Shown here: positions 56,371 to 64,000 of the stretch, piece by piece
Layout of the letters: the number at the start of each line of letters is the position of its first letter
Numbering within the stretch: position 1 is the first letter of the stretch
Assembly (NCBI RefSeq): GCF_900113045.1
Contig: NZ_FONY01000001.1
Coordinates: forward strand, 1-64,000
Length of the DNA: 64,000 nucleotides
Source: Thermoflexibacter ruber
GTDB lineage: Bacteria; Bacteroidota; Bacteroidia; Cytophagales; Thermoflexibacteraceae
Reading direction: 5' to 3'
Made by a program: the position numbers and the translations under genes
The notes under the pieces: model-generated
What the model was told of the DNA's origin: nothing
What the model saw: only the letters and a program-made list of their open reading frames with translations
The model's database searches: none

Positions 56371-58305
56371 ATGCAAAGGTTCGTTATCATCATTTTATTG
56401 CTTTTATGTCATCTATCAGCAAAGCCTCAGAATAAAGCGGTGATAGATAGCTTATCCGACTTACTCAAGTCTGCAAAAGATACCAGCAAAGTACTTGTTT
56501 TGAACCAATTAGCATGGAATTACAGAAACTCAGACCTCTCTCAAGCGGTTGCCTATGGAGAGCAATCTATAGCACTTGCTCAGTCAATTAAGTACCACAG
56601 AGGCTTGGCAGAGGCTTACAACATGCTCGGAGTAGTACAGCGCAATATCGGTAATTATTCTAAGGCTACTGACTTTTACTTCAAGGCTTTACAAGTAGCT
56701 GAGCAGTACAACATCACACAGCAAATTTCGTATTCTAACCTCAATCTGGGGGATATTTTCAAATACCAAAAAAATTATGAGCAGGCTGTTCTTTACATAA
56801 ACAAAGCCATTCAATCCTTTGAAAATATCAAAGACCAGAGAGGAATCGGTTATGGATACATTCGCTTAGGCGAGGTATATCAGGAGCAGGGTTTGTACCA
56901 AGAAGCCCTCAAAGCCTATGAAAAATCCTTAGAGGTACGAATAAGCCTAAAAGATAAGTCCGCTATAGAGTCCACTACCAATCGCTTAGGTAACTTGTAT
57001 GAATTGATGAATGATTATCCACAGGCTATCAAATACTTGACCCAATCTTTGGAAATAGGTTCAGAAATCAATGACCTGAAAAGCATTGCAGGTACGCAAG
57101 CAGACTTAAGCAGATTGTATTTCAAACAAGGGGACGATGACAAAGCGATAGAGTATGCAGAACAAAGCCTTGAATTAGGGCAAAAATTGGATACACGTGA
57201 AAGTATCAAAAGAGCCAGTCAAGTATTGGCAGAAATTTATGCTAAAAAAGAAAACTACAAAAAAGCCTATTATTACCAAAGCATACTGATGGAGATGAAG
57301 GACTCTCTCTTTAATCAGGAAAGTTTTATTAGAATCAATAACTTACAAAAAAACTATGAAACCCAACGAAAGCAAGCAGAAATAGACTTACTCAACAAAG
57401 ACAAACAAATACAAAATCTAATTTTGAATATACTAATAGGCGGGCTACTGTTGTTTTTATTTCTTGTGTTTGCTTTGTATAGAATTAACCGACATCGCAA
57501 AAATGTAAATCAAATTCTCAACAACCAAAATAAAATCATAGAAAAACGCAATGAGGACATTACAGCAAGCATTAACTACGCAAAAAGAATCCAAGATGCT
57601 TACCTGCCCTCTTCGGAGCGAATAGCCAAATATTTACCAGAGCATTTTATTTTTTTCAAACCCAGAGATATAGTAAGTGGGGATTTTTATTGGTTTGCTG
57701 AGGTAGAAAAGAAAATAGTTTTAGCAGCAGTGGATTGCACAGGGCATGGGGTGCCGGGAGCATTCATGTCTTTGATAGGCAATAATTTGCTCAATCAAAT
57801 CGTGCTGAACATGGGCGTAACTATGCCAGAGGTGATTCTCTCAGCCATGAATGCAGGGGTAAATGAAGTACTCCAACAAAAGCAAACACAAAACAGAGAT
57901 AGCATGGACGCAGCCCTCTGTGTAATAGACCTGAAAAACAAAGTATTAGAATTTGCTGGGGCAAAATCTCCCCTGTTATACATACAGAATAATCAACTGT
58001 ATTTTATCAAAGGAAATAAAAGCACAGTAGGCGACATAGACCGAGAAGAGGTAAAAATTTTTGTCAAACATACGATTGATATTTCCATTCCTACTACATT
58101 TTATATTTTTTCTGACGGCTTCCCTGACCAGTTTGGAGGTAGCGAAAATAAAAAGTTTCTTACTAAAAACTTGAAAGAACTACTTTTCAGTATTCACCAA
58201 CGCCCAATGAAGGAACAGGAAATACTCGTGCAGGCTACTTTCAGAGATTGGATAGGCGACTACTCTCAAATAGATGATGTTACAGTTATTGGAGTAAAAG
58301 TCTAA
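56371..58305 (+). CDS. TPR–SpoIIE phosphatase, signal-anchored
   Basis: The 644-aa protein repeats the layout of the protein encoded at 31876: signal peptide (FVIIILLLLCHLSAKPQ), about six TPRs (45-310), a transmembrane helix near 350-372, a short coiled coil (375-400), and a SpoIIE Ser/Thr phosphatase domain (405-644). The catalytic region has SGDFYW, DCTGHGVPGAFMS from D455, and FSDGFPDQFGG. The coiled coil is about 50 residues shorter than in the paralogue. It should sense something outside the inner membrane and dephosphorylate an unknown cytoplasmic partner. Confidence 0.9.
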   Translation: MQRFVIIILLLLCHLSAKPQNKAVIDSLSDLLKSAKDTSKVLVLNQLAWNYRNSDLSQAVAYGEQSIALAQSIKYHRGLAEAYNMLGVVQRNIGNYSKATDFYFKALQVAEQYNITQQISYSNLNLGDIFKYQKNYEQAVLYINKAIQSFENIKDQRGIGYGYIRLGEVYQEQGLYQEALKAYEKSLEVRISLKDKSAIESTTNRLGNLYELMNDYPQAIKYLTQSLEIGSEINDLKSIAGTQADLSRLYFKQGDDDKAIEYAEQSLELGQKLDTRESIKRASQVLAEIYAKKENYKKAYYYQSILMEMKDSLFNQESFIRINNLQKNYETQRKQAEIDLLNKDKQIQNLILNILIGGLLLFLFLVFALYRINRHRKNVNQILNNQNKIIEKRNEDITASINYAKRIQDAYLPSSERIAKYLPEHFIFFKPRDIVSGDFYWFAEVEKKIVLAAVDCTGHGVPGAFMSLIGNNLLNQIVLNMGVTMPEVILSAMNAGVNEVLQQKQTQNRDSMDAALCVIDLKNKVLEFAGAKSPLLYIQNNQLYFIKGNKSTVGDIDREEVKIFVKHTIDISIPTTFYIFSDGFPDQFGGSENKKFLTKNLKELLFSIHQRPMKEQEILVQATFRDWIGDYSQIDDVTVIGVKV

Positions 58306-58393
58306 TAATCAATATTTTACTAATCTTTGTTGTAAATTCATTTCTTTTTTAAGTTACTTTTACAAATAAAATTTACAAAAAATTCTTTTCAAA

Positions 58394-58425
58394 TTTGGTA
58401 GTTATAGAAAAACCTACTACCTTTG
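58394..58425 (+). promoter_or_regulatory. Bacteroidota-type promoter of the tRNA-Glu gene
   Basis: TTTG at 58394-58397 and TACCTTTG at 58418-58425 are 20 bp apart, an exact fit to the consensus. It is 19 bp upstream of the mature tRNA 5' end, as expected for a tRNA promoter. Confidence 0.75.
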
Positions 58426-58443
58426 CACCACCAAAAACAAAAC

Positions 58444-58515
58444 GCACCGTTCGTCTAGGGGTTAGGACGCATCCCTTTCACGGATGAAACACGGGTTCGA
58501 TTCCCGTACGGTGTA
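58444..58515 (+). tRNA. tRNA-Glu (anticodon TTC)
   Basis: The 72-nt gene folds into a full cloverleaf. The acceptor stem is GCACCGT/ACGGTGT with one G-T pair at the end. The anticodon stem is CATCC/GGATG with loop CTTTCAC and anticodon TTC at 58477-58479. The T arm is ACGGG/CCCGT around TTCGATT. The discriminator is A58515 and the CCA end is not encoded. It is a single tRNA gene with its own promoter and terminator. Confidence 0.96.
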
Positions 58516-58541
58516 CGAAAATAAGGCTTATTAAGCAATCA

Positions 58542-58579
58542 AAAAAGTATTAGCATCTCTTTTAGTGCTAATACTTTTT
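58542..58579. terminator. Terminator after tRNA-Glu
   Basis: AAAAAGTATTAGCA (58542-58555) and TGCTAATACTTTTT (58566-58579) are perfect 14-bp complements with a 10-nt loop. It lies between the tRNA gene and a convergent gene and is symmetrical enough to serve both. Confidence 0.85.
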
Positions 58580-58613
58580 GTTTTAAAATAGTCCGCATAT
58601 CAGCTAATCTCAC

Positions 58614-59072
58614 TTATTCTAATACAATCGCAAAACTTGCTGAGTAAATCCACATATAGATTTGTACTTTGTTAGAAGGCCATCCGTTTTGAGAAAGATA
58701 TGACAGGGTAGAACCTACTACACATATCTGATCTCCACTTCCATCTTCCACCGTGTATTTGAACCAATCATTCTGGGCATCATAATCAGTGTATCTCACA
58801 GTAAACTCTCTATATCTACCATTAATCCATGATTCCACCCAAAAACGAGGATTACTATTGCCAAGGGCGGTTATTCTAAAAACAGGCTCATTGCCTTCTT
58901 GAAAAAGACTCCATTCAGTAGGCCAACCACTCCATTTTTCTAAGCTACTGTTCCAATATTGAACTTTGGCTCTTGACATTTTTAATCTTGGCGGTAACAC
59001 ATTCGCCTCAACATAAGAAGCACTTATAAGCGATAACACAAGTACGCAAACAAACAAATATTTAGCTTTCAT
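58614..59072 (-). CDS. Secreted Trp/Tyr-rich hypothetical protein
   Basis: The 152-aa product has a clear signal peptide (YLFVCVLVLSLISASYVEA, cleavage near 23) and a mature part rich in aromatic residues: VQYWNSSLEKWSGWPTEWSL, NPRFWVESWINGRYREFTVRY and NGWPSNKVQIYMWIYSAS. It has no cysteine motif or transmembrane helix beyond the signal, and it looks like a single small beta domain. I do not recognise the family. It is a single gene convergent with the tRNA, with A+T-rich DNA behind it, and may be a lineage-specific protein. Confidence 0.7.
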   Translation of the reverse strand: MKAKYLFVCVLVLSLISASYVEANVLPPRLKMSRAKVQYWNSSLEKWSGWPTEWSLFQEGNEPVFRITALGNSNPRFWVESWINGRYREFTVRYTDYDAQNDWFKYTVEDGSGDQICVVGSTLSYLSQNGWPSNKVQIYMWIYSASFAIVLE

Positions 59073-59405
59073 AATAAAATAATTTTAGTGAATTGTTTTA
59101 ATAATTTTAGATTGATTTACAAGAGAATAAACGCAACCATGTCAGCCATGATTAGGGAATTAGTAGGGAATATCAGGAAAGTTATAGAATGAAATACAAA
59201 TATTTAAAAATATAAGTACTTGATTGCTAATTATCTGTATGCTTTTATGCTATTAGTAGTTAAAGCTGAGGAGAGAAATTCAGGAGTATTAATGCTGATA
59301 GGATAATAGAAAATACGTTATCAAATAACTAATTATCAATTAGTTAAAACAATAGTTATTCAAAATTCAGTAGAAAATCCTCTACCAATATCAAATTTTT
59401 TTTTA
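59073..59405. other. Intergenic region with a short palindrome
   Basis: This 333-bp A+T-rich gap has no coding frame. Its only structure is TAACTAATT (59326-59334), a 3-nt spacer, and AATTAGTTA (59338-59346), a perfect 9-bp inverted repeat 60 bp after the nucleosidase gene on the minus strand. It may be an operator-like or terminator-like site. Confidence 0.4.
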
Positions 59406-60146
59406 CTATAGTTCTTCTATAGACTTCCCTACTAAATAATCAATAACACCCATCATTTTCTTTTTGAGGTTATTAGAGGCAATCGCCAAGTTCTTAATGA
59501 ACTCTTGCTCAACTGCTTGCTCGTTATCAATCAAGTCGGTAATGGACTTAACGGCTATGAAAGGAATCCGATATAAGTGAGCCACCCAAGCAATAGCGGC
59601 GGCTTCCATCTCTTTGACTACGGGAGTTTCTACGTTGATGATGGCTAAGTCCGTGGGGGTAATGTCTAAAGAGTTGCCCGTAGAAACATTGGCTAACTTC
59701 ATTCCTAATTTTTGGGCTAAGCGGGAAGCATTTAGGCAAGGATAGTTGCCCATGCCATATTTATCAAACCCCGGCAGAGGAATACGTCGGTCGTGGTAGC
59801 GAATATATTTATGGCTTACATACACATCTCCTATTTCGCTCCCTCTTTGAGCAAAGCCTCCTGCCGTCCCCGCATTGATAATTAGGTCTGGTCGGAAATG
59901 TTGTACTGCTAAAAATGCAGACAAAGTAGCAGGTTGGGTAGCTACACAATCCAACTGGAAATCTCTATCCGTGCCATTTAAGATAATGGTAATGTCTATG
60001 CCTTCTTTGTCGATGTGATAGGCTTCCATAGGTAGCTCCTCATCAAAAATTTTAGGCAGTTTGTAAAAATTATATTCTTCTATCAAAGGCTTTGCCTCTT
60101 GCTTCATCGCCATGATGATAGCTACTTTTTCAATAGGTTTTGTCAT
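59406..60146 (-). CDS. MTA/SAH nucleosidase-like nucleoside phosphorylase-family protein
   Basis: ATG at 60146 gives 246 aa. The frame is open back to 60254, but that extension is a hydrophobic stretch lacking coding character. The protein belongs to the PNP/MTAN superfamily: VAIIMAMKQEAKPLIEEY at the start, LIINAGTAGGFAQ (the phosphate/ribose-site loop), EMEAAAIAWVAHLY with the ribose-binding Glu, and VKSITDLID with the catalytic Asp. It resembles 5'-methylthioadenosine nucleosidases, including plant-type ones. It likely recycles methylthioadenosine or S-adenosylhomocysteine. Exact substrate is inferred. It is divergent from the YhhN gene. Confidence 0.85.
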   Translation of the reverse strand: MTKPIEKVAIIMAMKQEAKPLIEEYNFYKLPKIFDEELPMEAYHIDKEGIDITIILNGTDRDFQLDCVATQPATLSAFLAVQHFRPDLIINAGTAGGFAQRGSEIGDVYVSHKYIRYHDRRIPLPGFDKYGMGNYPCLNASRLAQKLGMKLANVSTGNSLDITPTDLAIINVETPVVKEMEAAAIAWVAHLYRIPFIAVKSITDLIDNEQAVEQEFIKNLAIASNNLKKKMMGVIDYLVGKSIEEL

Positions 60147-60266
60147 AGTTTGGGATAATAAAAAGTCAAGACAACAAAGAGGGATTGGATTTGAAAAGTA
60201 AAAAAAATAGTTTTTCAAATATAGATAAATTGTGTAAACTGCAAAAACTTTCACTTATTTTTGACT

Positions 60267-60923
60267 ATGCAAAAGATTTTTAAAATAGCTTTTATCATTA
60301 TTTTTATCGGACAGATAGCTGGGAGGTGGTTCTCTTCTCCTTTGTTGGACTATATTTTTAAGCCTTTGATAATGCCCTGCTTAGCTCTATACCTTTATTT
60401 TTCTGTGCAGGGAAGACTAAGTAAGTTTATTAAATTTATCATCATAGGATTTGTATTTTCTTGGCTGGGAGATATTGCCCTGATGCTTGAAAAATTCAAC
60501 AGTCAGTTATTTTTATTAGGTTTAGCCTTCTTTTTGGTCGCACATATCTTTTATATAATTGCGTTCAATACTCATATTCAAAAGCCCTTTTTCCAAGAAA
60601 AGCCTCTTTTATTTGTACCACTTTTTTTGTACGGAATAGGCTTTTTTTATTTCCTTTACCCTAATTTACAAGGCTTTACCATTCCTGTACTCCTATATAC
60701 CATAGTCATTACCGCTATGGCAATTTTTGCTCTGAACAGAAAGAATAATGTTTCTCTTCTGAGTTTCAAGCTAATTTTTAGAGGAGCGTTATTTTTTGTG
60801 CTTTCCGATAGTCTAATCGCACTCAACAAGTTCATGTTACAAATTCCCTACAATGGCTTATGGGTAATGCTGACCTACATGGTAGCCCAATACCTCATCG
60901 CAGAAGGAAGTAAGCAAAATTGA
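60267..60923 (+). CDS. YhhN family (TMEM86-like) membrane protein
   Basis: ATG at 60267 gives 218 aa; TTG 60261 is a less likely start. The protein has about eight hydrophobic segments and the family features FVFSWLGDIALML near residue 70 and a late FVLSDSLIALNKF. YhhN proteins are related to human TMEM86B lysoplasmalogenase, but bacterial members are mostly uncharacterised. It would be in the inner membrane. It is a single gene, transcribed away from the nucleosidase gene. Confidence 0.82.
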   Translation: MQKIFKIAFIIIFIGQIAGRWFSSPLLDYIFKPLIMPCLALYLYFSVQGRLSKFIKFIIIGFVFSWLGDIALMLEKFNSQLFLLGLAFFLVAHIFYIIAFNTHIQKPFFQEKPLLFVPLFLYGIGFFYFLYPNLQGFTIPVLLYTIVITAMAIFALNRKNNVSLLSFKLIFRGALFFVLSDSLIALNKFMLQIPYNGLWVMLTYMVAQYLIAEGSKQN

Positions 60924-60956
60924 GATAGATTACTTAGCTAATTTTAAAAAGATTAG

Positions 60957-60964
60957 TAACTTTG
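60957..60964 (+). promoter_or_regulatory. -7 element before the TIGR01777 gene
   Basis: TAACTTTG matches TAnnTTTG and lies 54 bp before the ATG at 61019. No good -33 TTTG is found at 19-21 bp, so this is a partial match. Confidence 0.35.
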
Positions 60965-61018
60965 TTAGAAAATAAAGCAGTCTATCGTCTTTCATAAAAC
61001 ACTCAAATTATATCACTC

Positions 61019-61939
61019 ATGGCTAAAAACGTACTCATTACAGGGGGGACAGGTTTAGTGGGACAGAGGCTAAGTGAAATATTACTTGATAAAGGCTATT
61101 CCATAAGTTATTTGACCCGCAATAAGAAAAATGCTACTCATCTCCATTCCCCCCAAATCAAACTTTATGAGTGGAATATTAAGAAAAATGAGATAGAGCA
61201 AGAAGCTATACAACAAGCAGATTATATCATTCACTTGGCGGGGGCGGGTGTAGCTGATGAGAAATGGACACCACTCCGCAAAAAGGAAATCTTGGAAAGT
61301 AGAACGCTGTCCACCCAACTTTTAATAGATAAAATCAACAACGCTCCTAATCAAGTTCAGGCATTTGTAAGTGCAAGTGCCATAGGTTACTATGGACTAG
61401 ACACGGGCAACGCTTGGCAGTACGAAAATATAGAAAGCCAAGCCAAAGACTTTTTGGCAGAGGTAGTAAAGGCATGGGAAAGCACTATTTTTAAAACGCA
61501 AAAAGTCCGTACCGTTGCTATACGCATAGGGGTAGTACTGAGCCAAAAAGGAGGAGCATTAGAGAAAATGGCACAACCAGTTCGCTTTTACACAGGGGCA
61601 GCACTGGGCAGTGGCTTACAGTACATTTCTTGGATTCACATTGATGATTTGTGTGAGATATTTGTGAAAGCCTTAGAAGATAGTCAGATGAGCGGCATCT
61701 ATAATGGAGTAGCTCCTAACCCCGTTACCAATGAAGTGCTAACCAAAACTATCGGGAAGGTTCTAAACCGACCTATTTTGCCTCTCAATGTACCCGCTTT
61801 TGCACTAAAACTTGCACTTGGCGAAATGGCGGGAATCGTCTTAGGAGGGAATCGGGTTTCCTCTGAAAAAATAGAAAAAGCAGGTTATCAATTCAAATTT
61901 ACTAAGATAGAAGAAGCTATTACAGACTTATTGGCATAA
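61019..61939 (+). CDS. TIGR01777-family epimerase-like oxidoreductase
   Basis: The 306-aa protein is an extended short-chain dehydrogenase-like protein. The nucleotide-binding motif is ITGGTGLVGQRL near the N-terminus, followed by YIIHLAGAGVADEKWTPLRKKEILESR and SASAIGYYG, a pattern that defines the TIGR01777 (YfcH/SDR39U1) group. Members are often called epimerases, but their reaction is not established. It is the first gene of a tightly packed set: four bases separate it from the DUF5698 gene, which in turn overlaps the EI24-like gene. Confidence 0.9.
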   Translation: MAKNVLITGGTGLVGQRLSEILLDKGYSISYLTRNKKNATHLHSPQIKLYEWNIKKNEIEQEAIQQADYIIHLAGAGVADEKWTPLRKKEILESRTLSTQLLIDKINNAPNQVQAFVSASAIGYYGLDTGNAWQYENIESQAKDFLAEVVKAWESTIFKTQKVRTVAIRIGVVLSQKGGALEKMAQPVRFYTGAALGSGLQYISWIHIDDLCEIFVKALEDSQMSGIYNGVAPNPVTNEVLTKTIGKVLNRPILPLNVPAFALKLALGEMAGIVLGGNRVSSEKIEKAGYQFKFTKIEEAITDLLA

Positions 61940-61943
61940 AATT

Positions 61944-62498
61944 ATGGAAGATTTATTTATTGGTTATTTCGGCATTGAGCCTTCACTTTATTATTGGCTT
62001 GTCCTACCTATTGTTATTTTCTGTGCCAGAGTAACCGATGTTTCTCTCTCTACTCTTCGCGTAATGTTTGTAGCTGGCGGCAGACGGAAAATTGCCCCGC
62101 TTTTGGGTTTTTTTGAAGCCATGATTTGGATACTGATGATAGGGCAAATTATGAAAAATTTAGGCAATGTGCTAACATATTTTGGCTATGCGGGCGGTTT
62201 TGCTACAGGAACTTTTGTAGGAATGTATATTGAAAACAAATTGGCATTGGGCAAGGTAATTGTAAGAATTATTACTAAAAACGAAGCCGTAGAGTTAGTT
62301 AAAATGCTGACTGTGTCTAAGTTTGGCTTTACCAATATCAAAGCAGAGGGCAAATATGGAGATGTAAACGTAATTTTTTCTGTCCTGAAACGCCAAGATT
62401 TGCCTGAGTTTGTTGCTTTGATAGACAAACACCACCCCAACGCTTTTTACACAATCGAGAATGTTCGCTATGTACGAGATTTAAAAAATTTGATATGA
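61944..62498 (+). CDS. DUF2179/DUF5698 (UPF0316) membrane protein
   Basis: The 184-aa protein has three transmembrane helices in the first 110 residues (including YYWLVLPIVIFCARVTDVSLSTLRVMFVAGGRR, the family's opening) and a soluble C-terminal domain of about 75 residues with IRIITKNEAVELVKML and NVIFSVLKRQDLPEFV. This is the UPF0316 family, of unknown function. It lies in the middle of a three-gene set and its stop overlaps the next ATG (ATGA). Confidence 0.88.
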   Translation: MEDLFIGYFGIEPSLYYWLVLPIVIFCARVTDVSLSTLRVMFVAGGRRKIAPLLGFFEAMIWILMIGQIMKNLGNVLTYFGYAGGFATGTFVGMYIENKLALGKVIVRIITKNEAVELVKMLTVSKFGFTNIKAEGKYGDVNVIFSVLKRQDLPEFVALIDKHHPNAFYTIENVRYVRDLKNLI

Positions 62499-63250
62499 GG
62501 CAGTTCTTCAGAGAATTTTGGCTGGGTATCTCGACTTATTCCTCAGCGATTGACTTTATCAAAAAACATAAGCTAAGAACTTATTTTTTGCTTCCTGCTA
62601 TTTTCAGTGTCTTGATTTTCATTGGATTAGCCTTTGTGGCTTACTTTTATATAGAAGAACTGATGACTTACTTAGACCGTCTGCTCAACAAGACCTCTCT
62701 GGAAGGTTTTTGGTACAAAATAGCCCAATGGATAGTCAATACCTTAGTTTGGTTATTTGCAGGACTTGCCTACCTCAAACTTTATCGCTACCTCATGCTT
62801 ATCTTGCTTTCTCCTTTTCTGGGCTTGATAGCCAATAAAGTGCAAGACATTTTACACCAACAAGAAGCCCCTTTTGACCTTCCTCAGCTACTCAAAGATG
62901 TACTCAGAGGAGTGTTGATTAGCTTACGAAATTTGGTTTGGGAACTACTTTTTACCTCTATTCTCATGTTTTTGAGTCTTGTTGTTCCTTTCCTGTCCCC
63001 TTTTACCATAGTACTGATTTTACTAATAGAAAGCTATTATATAGGCTTTTCTATGATAGACTACCGCAACGAGTACAAAAAGATTCCCTTTCGCCAAAGT
63101 ATTCTCATCGTAAGGAAGCACAGAGGTTTTGCCATCGCTAATGGATTGGTTTTCAACTTACTCATTCTTATTCCTGTGGTAGGTGTGCTTTTCGCTCCTG
63201 CCCTGAGTGCGGTAGCCGCAGGCATAGGGATAGAGAAAATAGAACATTAA
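62495..63250 (+). CDS. EI24/CysZ-like membrane protein
   Basis: The 251-aa protein has about four to six long hydrophobic segments, begins FREFWLGISTYSSAIDFIKKHKLRTYFLLPAIFSVL, and contains YYIGFSMIDYRNEYKKIPFRQS, which fits the EI24 domain family that includes the sulfate permease CysZ. The family is broad and sulfate transport is not implied. Its ATG overlaps the stop of the DUF5698 gene by four bases, so the two are translationally coupled. Confidence 0.82.
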   Translation: MRQFFREFWLGISTYSSAIDFIKKHKLRTYFLLPAIFSVLIFIGLAFVAYFYIEELMTYLDRLLNKTSLEGFWYKIAQWIVNTLVWLFAGLAYLKLYRYLMLILLSPFLGLIANKVQDILHQQEAPFDLPQLLKDVLRGVLISLRNLVWELLFTSILMFLSLVVPFLSPFTIVLILLIESYYIGFSMIDYRNEYKKIPFRQSILIVRKHRGFAIANGLVFNLLILIPVVGVLFAPALSAVAAGIGIEKIEH

Positions 63251-63285
63251 AAATCGTTAAGAAAATACTTTTGCCAAACGATTTA

Positions 63286-63317
63286 TTTCTAAAATCCGTT
63301 TTGTTAAGATAAATTTG
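63286..63317 (+). promoter_or_regulatory. Bacteroidota-type promoter before the last gene
   Basis: TTTC at 63286-63289 and TAAATTTG at 63310-63317 are 20 bp apart. The -7 element is a full match and the -33 matches three of four positions. The leader to ATG 63348 would be about 24 nt. Confidence 0.5.
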
Positions 63318-63347
63318 AACCTGCATTTTTTAGAGCCAATACAAGTT

Positions 63348-64000
63348 ATGAGAAAAAATATTTTTCTGTATCTCCTTCTTATACTCACTTTCAATGACTT
63401 ACACGCTCAGCGATTGCCTGAAATGGACAGTGTAGATATGTTATTGACCAATATGGCTATTCAGATAGAATGTACGGCAGGCGTAAATGACTTATACAAT
63501 TTTAAATTCAGTCGCGCAGAAAGCCAATTTGGCTGGCTCAGACGTAAGTACCCAGAACATCCGCTTCCCTACTTCCTTATGGGTTTGAGCAACTGGTGGA
63601 AGATAGTACCTAACATAGACAATGAAAAATACGATGCTAAGTTTTTAGCTTATATGGACTCCTCTATCGCCAAAGCTGAGGCTTTATACGAAAAAAATAA
63701 TAAAAACCCCGAAGCCGCTTTTTTCCTTGCTGCCGCTTATGGATTCAAAGGAAGGCTTTTTTCTGAAAGAAAGCAGTGGACAAAAGCTACTTTTGCAGGA
63801 AAAAATGCCATTAAATACATGGAAAAAGCCATAGATAAAAGCGAACTAAGCATTGAGTTTCTGTTTGGCGATGCCCTTTACAACTACTTTGCAGAATGGA
63901 TACCTCAGAATTATAAGTTTTTAAAACCCGTGTTATGGTTTTTTAGGAAAGGAGATAGAAAAAAAGGATTGCAACAGTTAGAAAAAGTTGCCAGTGATGC
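63348..64000 (+). CDS. Secreted TPR-like protein, cut by the window edge
   Basis: From ATG 63348 the frame stays open to the end of the window, giving 217 codons so far. It starts with a signal peptide (FLYLLLILTFNDLHAQ) and continues with helical repeat sequence: NDLYNFKFSRAESQFGWLRR, KYPEHPLPYFLMGLSNWW, NPEAAFFLAAAYGFKGRLFS and KNAIKYMEKAIDK. This pattern is TPR-like and typical of periplasmic TPR proteins in Bacteroidota. The C-terminal part is outside the window, so other domains cannot be excluded. Confidence 0.75.
   Translation, partial: MRKNIFLYLLLILTFNDLHAQRLPEMDSVDMLLTNMAIQIECTAGVNDLYNFKFSRAESQFGWLRRKYPEHPLPYFLMGLSNWWKIVPNIDNEKYDAKFLAYMDSSIAKAEALYEKNNKNPEAAFFLAAAYGFKGRLFSERKQWTKATFAGKNAIKYMEKAIDKSELSIEFLFGDALYNYFAEWIPQNYKFLKPVLWFFRKGDRKKGLQQLEKVASD

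Noticed and set aside
60256-60263. TATTTTTG just before the YhhN gene as its -7 element
   Set aside because: Transcription would start at or after the ATG at 60267, so it cannot serve that start unless the gene begins later.

Overview
This 64 kb window is a low-GC chromosomal segment from a member of the Bacteroidota, probably Cytophagales-like; the phylum is well supported and the order is a guess. The phylum call rests on a SusC/SusD pair, a GWxTD-domain lipoprotein, several cell-envelope lipoproteins, TPR–SpoIIE phosphatases, and upstream regions that repeatedly match the Bacteroidota promoter consensus TTTG-N19-21-TAnnTTTG (clearest before infB, the tRNA-Glu gene and a LolD-like ATPase gene). 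Most of the window is ordinary housekeeping and envelope gene content.

The left edge (1-2.9 kb) is the accessory part. An IS630-type transposase start, cut by the window edge, lies head-to-head with an 815-851 codon remnant of a Cas13b RNA-guided RNase. The remnant keeps the middle of the protein and the C-terminal HEPN domain (motif RNKLIH). It lacks the whole N-terminal HEPN domain, has no ATG at its 5' end, and has no CRISPR array or csx27/csx28 gene after it. It is best read as a type VI-B locus broken by a transposon or rearrangement.

2.9-16.9 kb: GWxTD lipoprotein, FecE-type ATPase, CNNM/CorC-type membrane protein, infB with an unusual polyasparagine linker, a translationally coupled small membrane protein plus UMF1-type transporter, two glycosyltransferases, an AlgI-type MBOAT acyltransferase, and queA. 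17-29 kb: GH16 glucanase lipoprotein, MltD-like lytic transglycosylase, a cheR-cheB-GAF operon, bioB, sppA, a binding-protein-dependent iron-type permease, a YvlD-type membrane protein and a NUDIX hydrolase. Two copies of a palindromic dispersed repeat and a YdeI-family gene fragment lie in the intergenic gaps.

29-44 kb: LolD-like ATPase, a divergent pair of SpoIIE phosphatase genes, meaB, a group II PLP decarboxylase, gamma-glutamyltransferase, a Gfo/Idh/MocA oxidoreductase, an M28 peptidase, a parvulin-type PPIase lipoprotein and an M48 metalloprotease. 44-49.5 kb: one susCD operon with a strong terminator. 50-64 kb: VWA protein, cmk, panB, a small membrane protein, rnr, TPR proteins, a third SpoIIE phosphatase, tRNA-Glu(TTC), a secreted orphan protein, an MTA/SAH nucleosidase, a YhhN protein, a tight three-gene set (TIGR01777 oxidoreductase, DUF5698 protein, EI24/CysZ-like protein), and a TPR protein cut by the right edge.

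I found no intact undescribed system. The strongest lead is the truncated, array-less Cas13b beside the transposase. The secondary leads are the palindromic repeat family and the three paralogous SpoIIE phosphatases.
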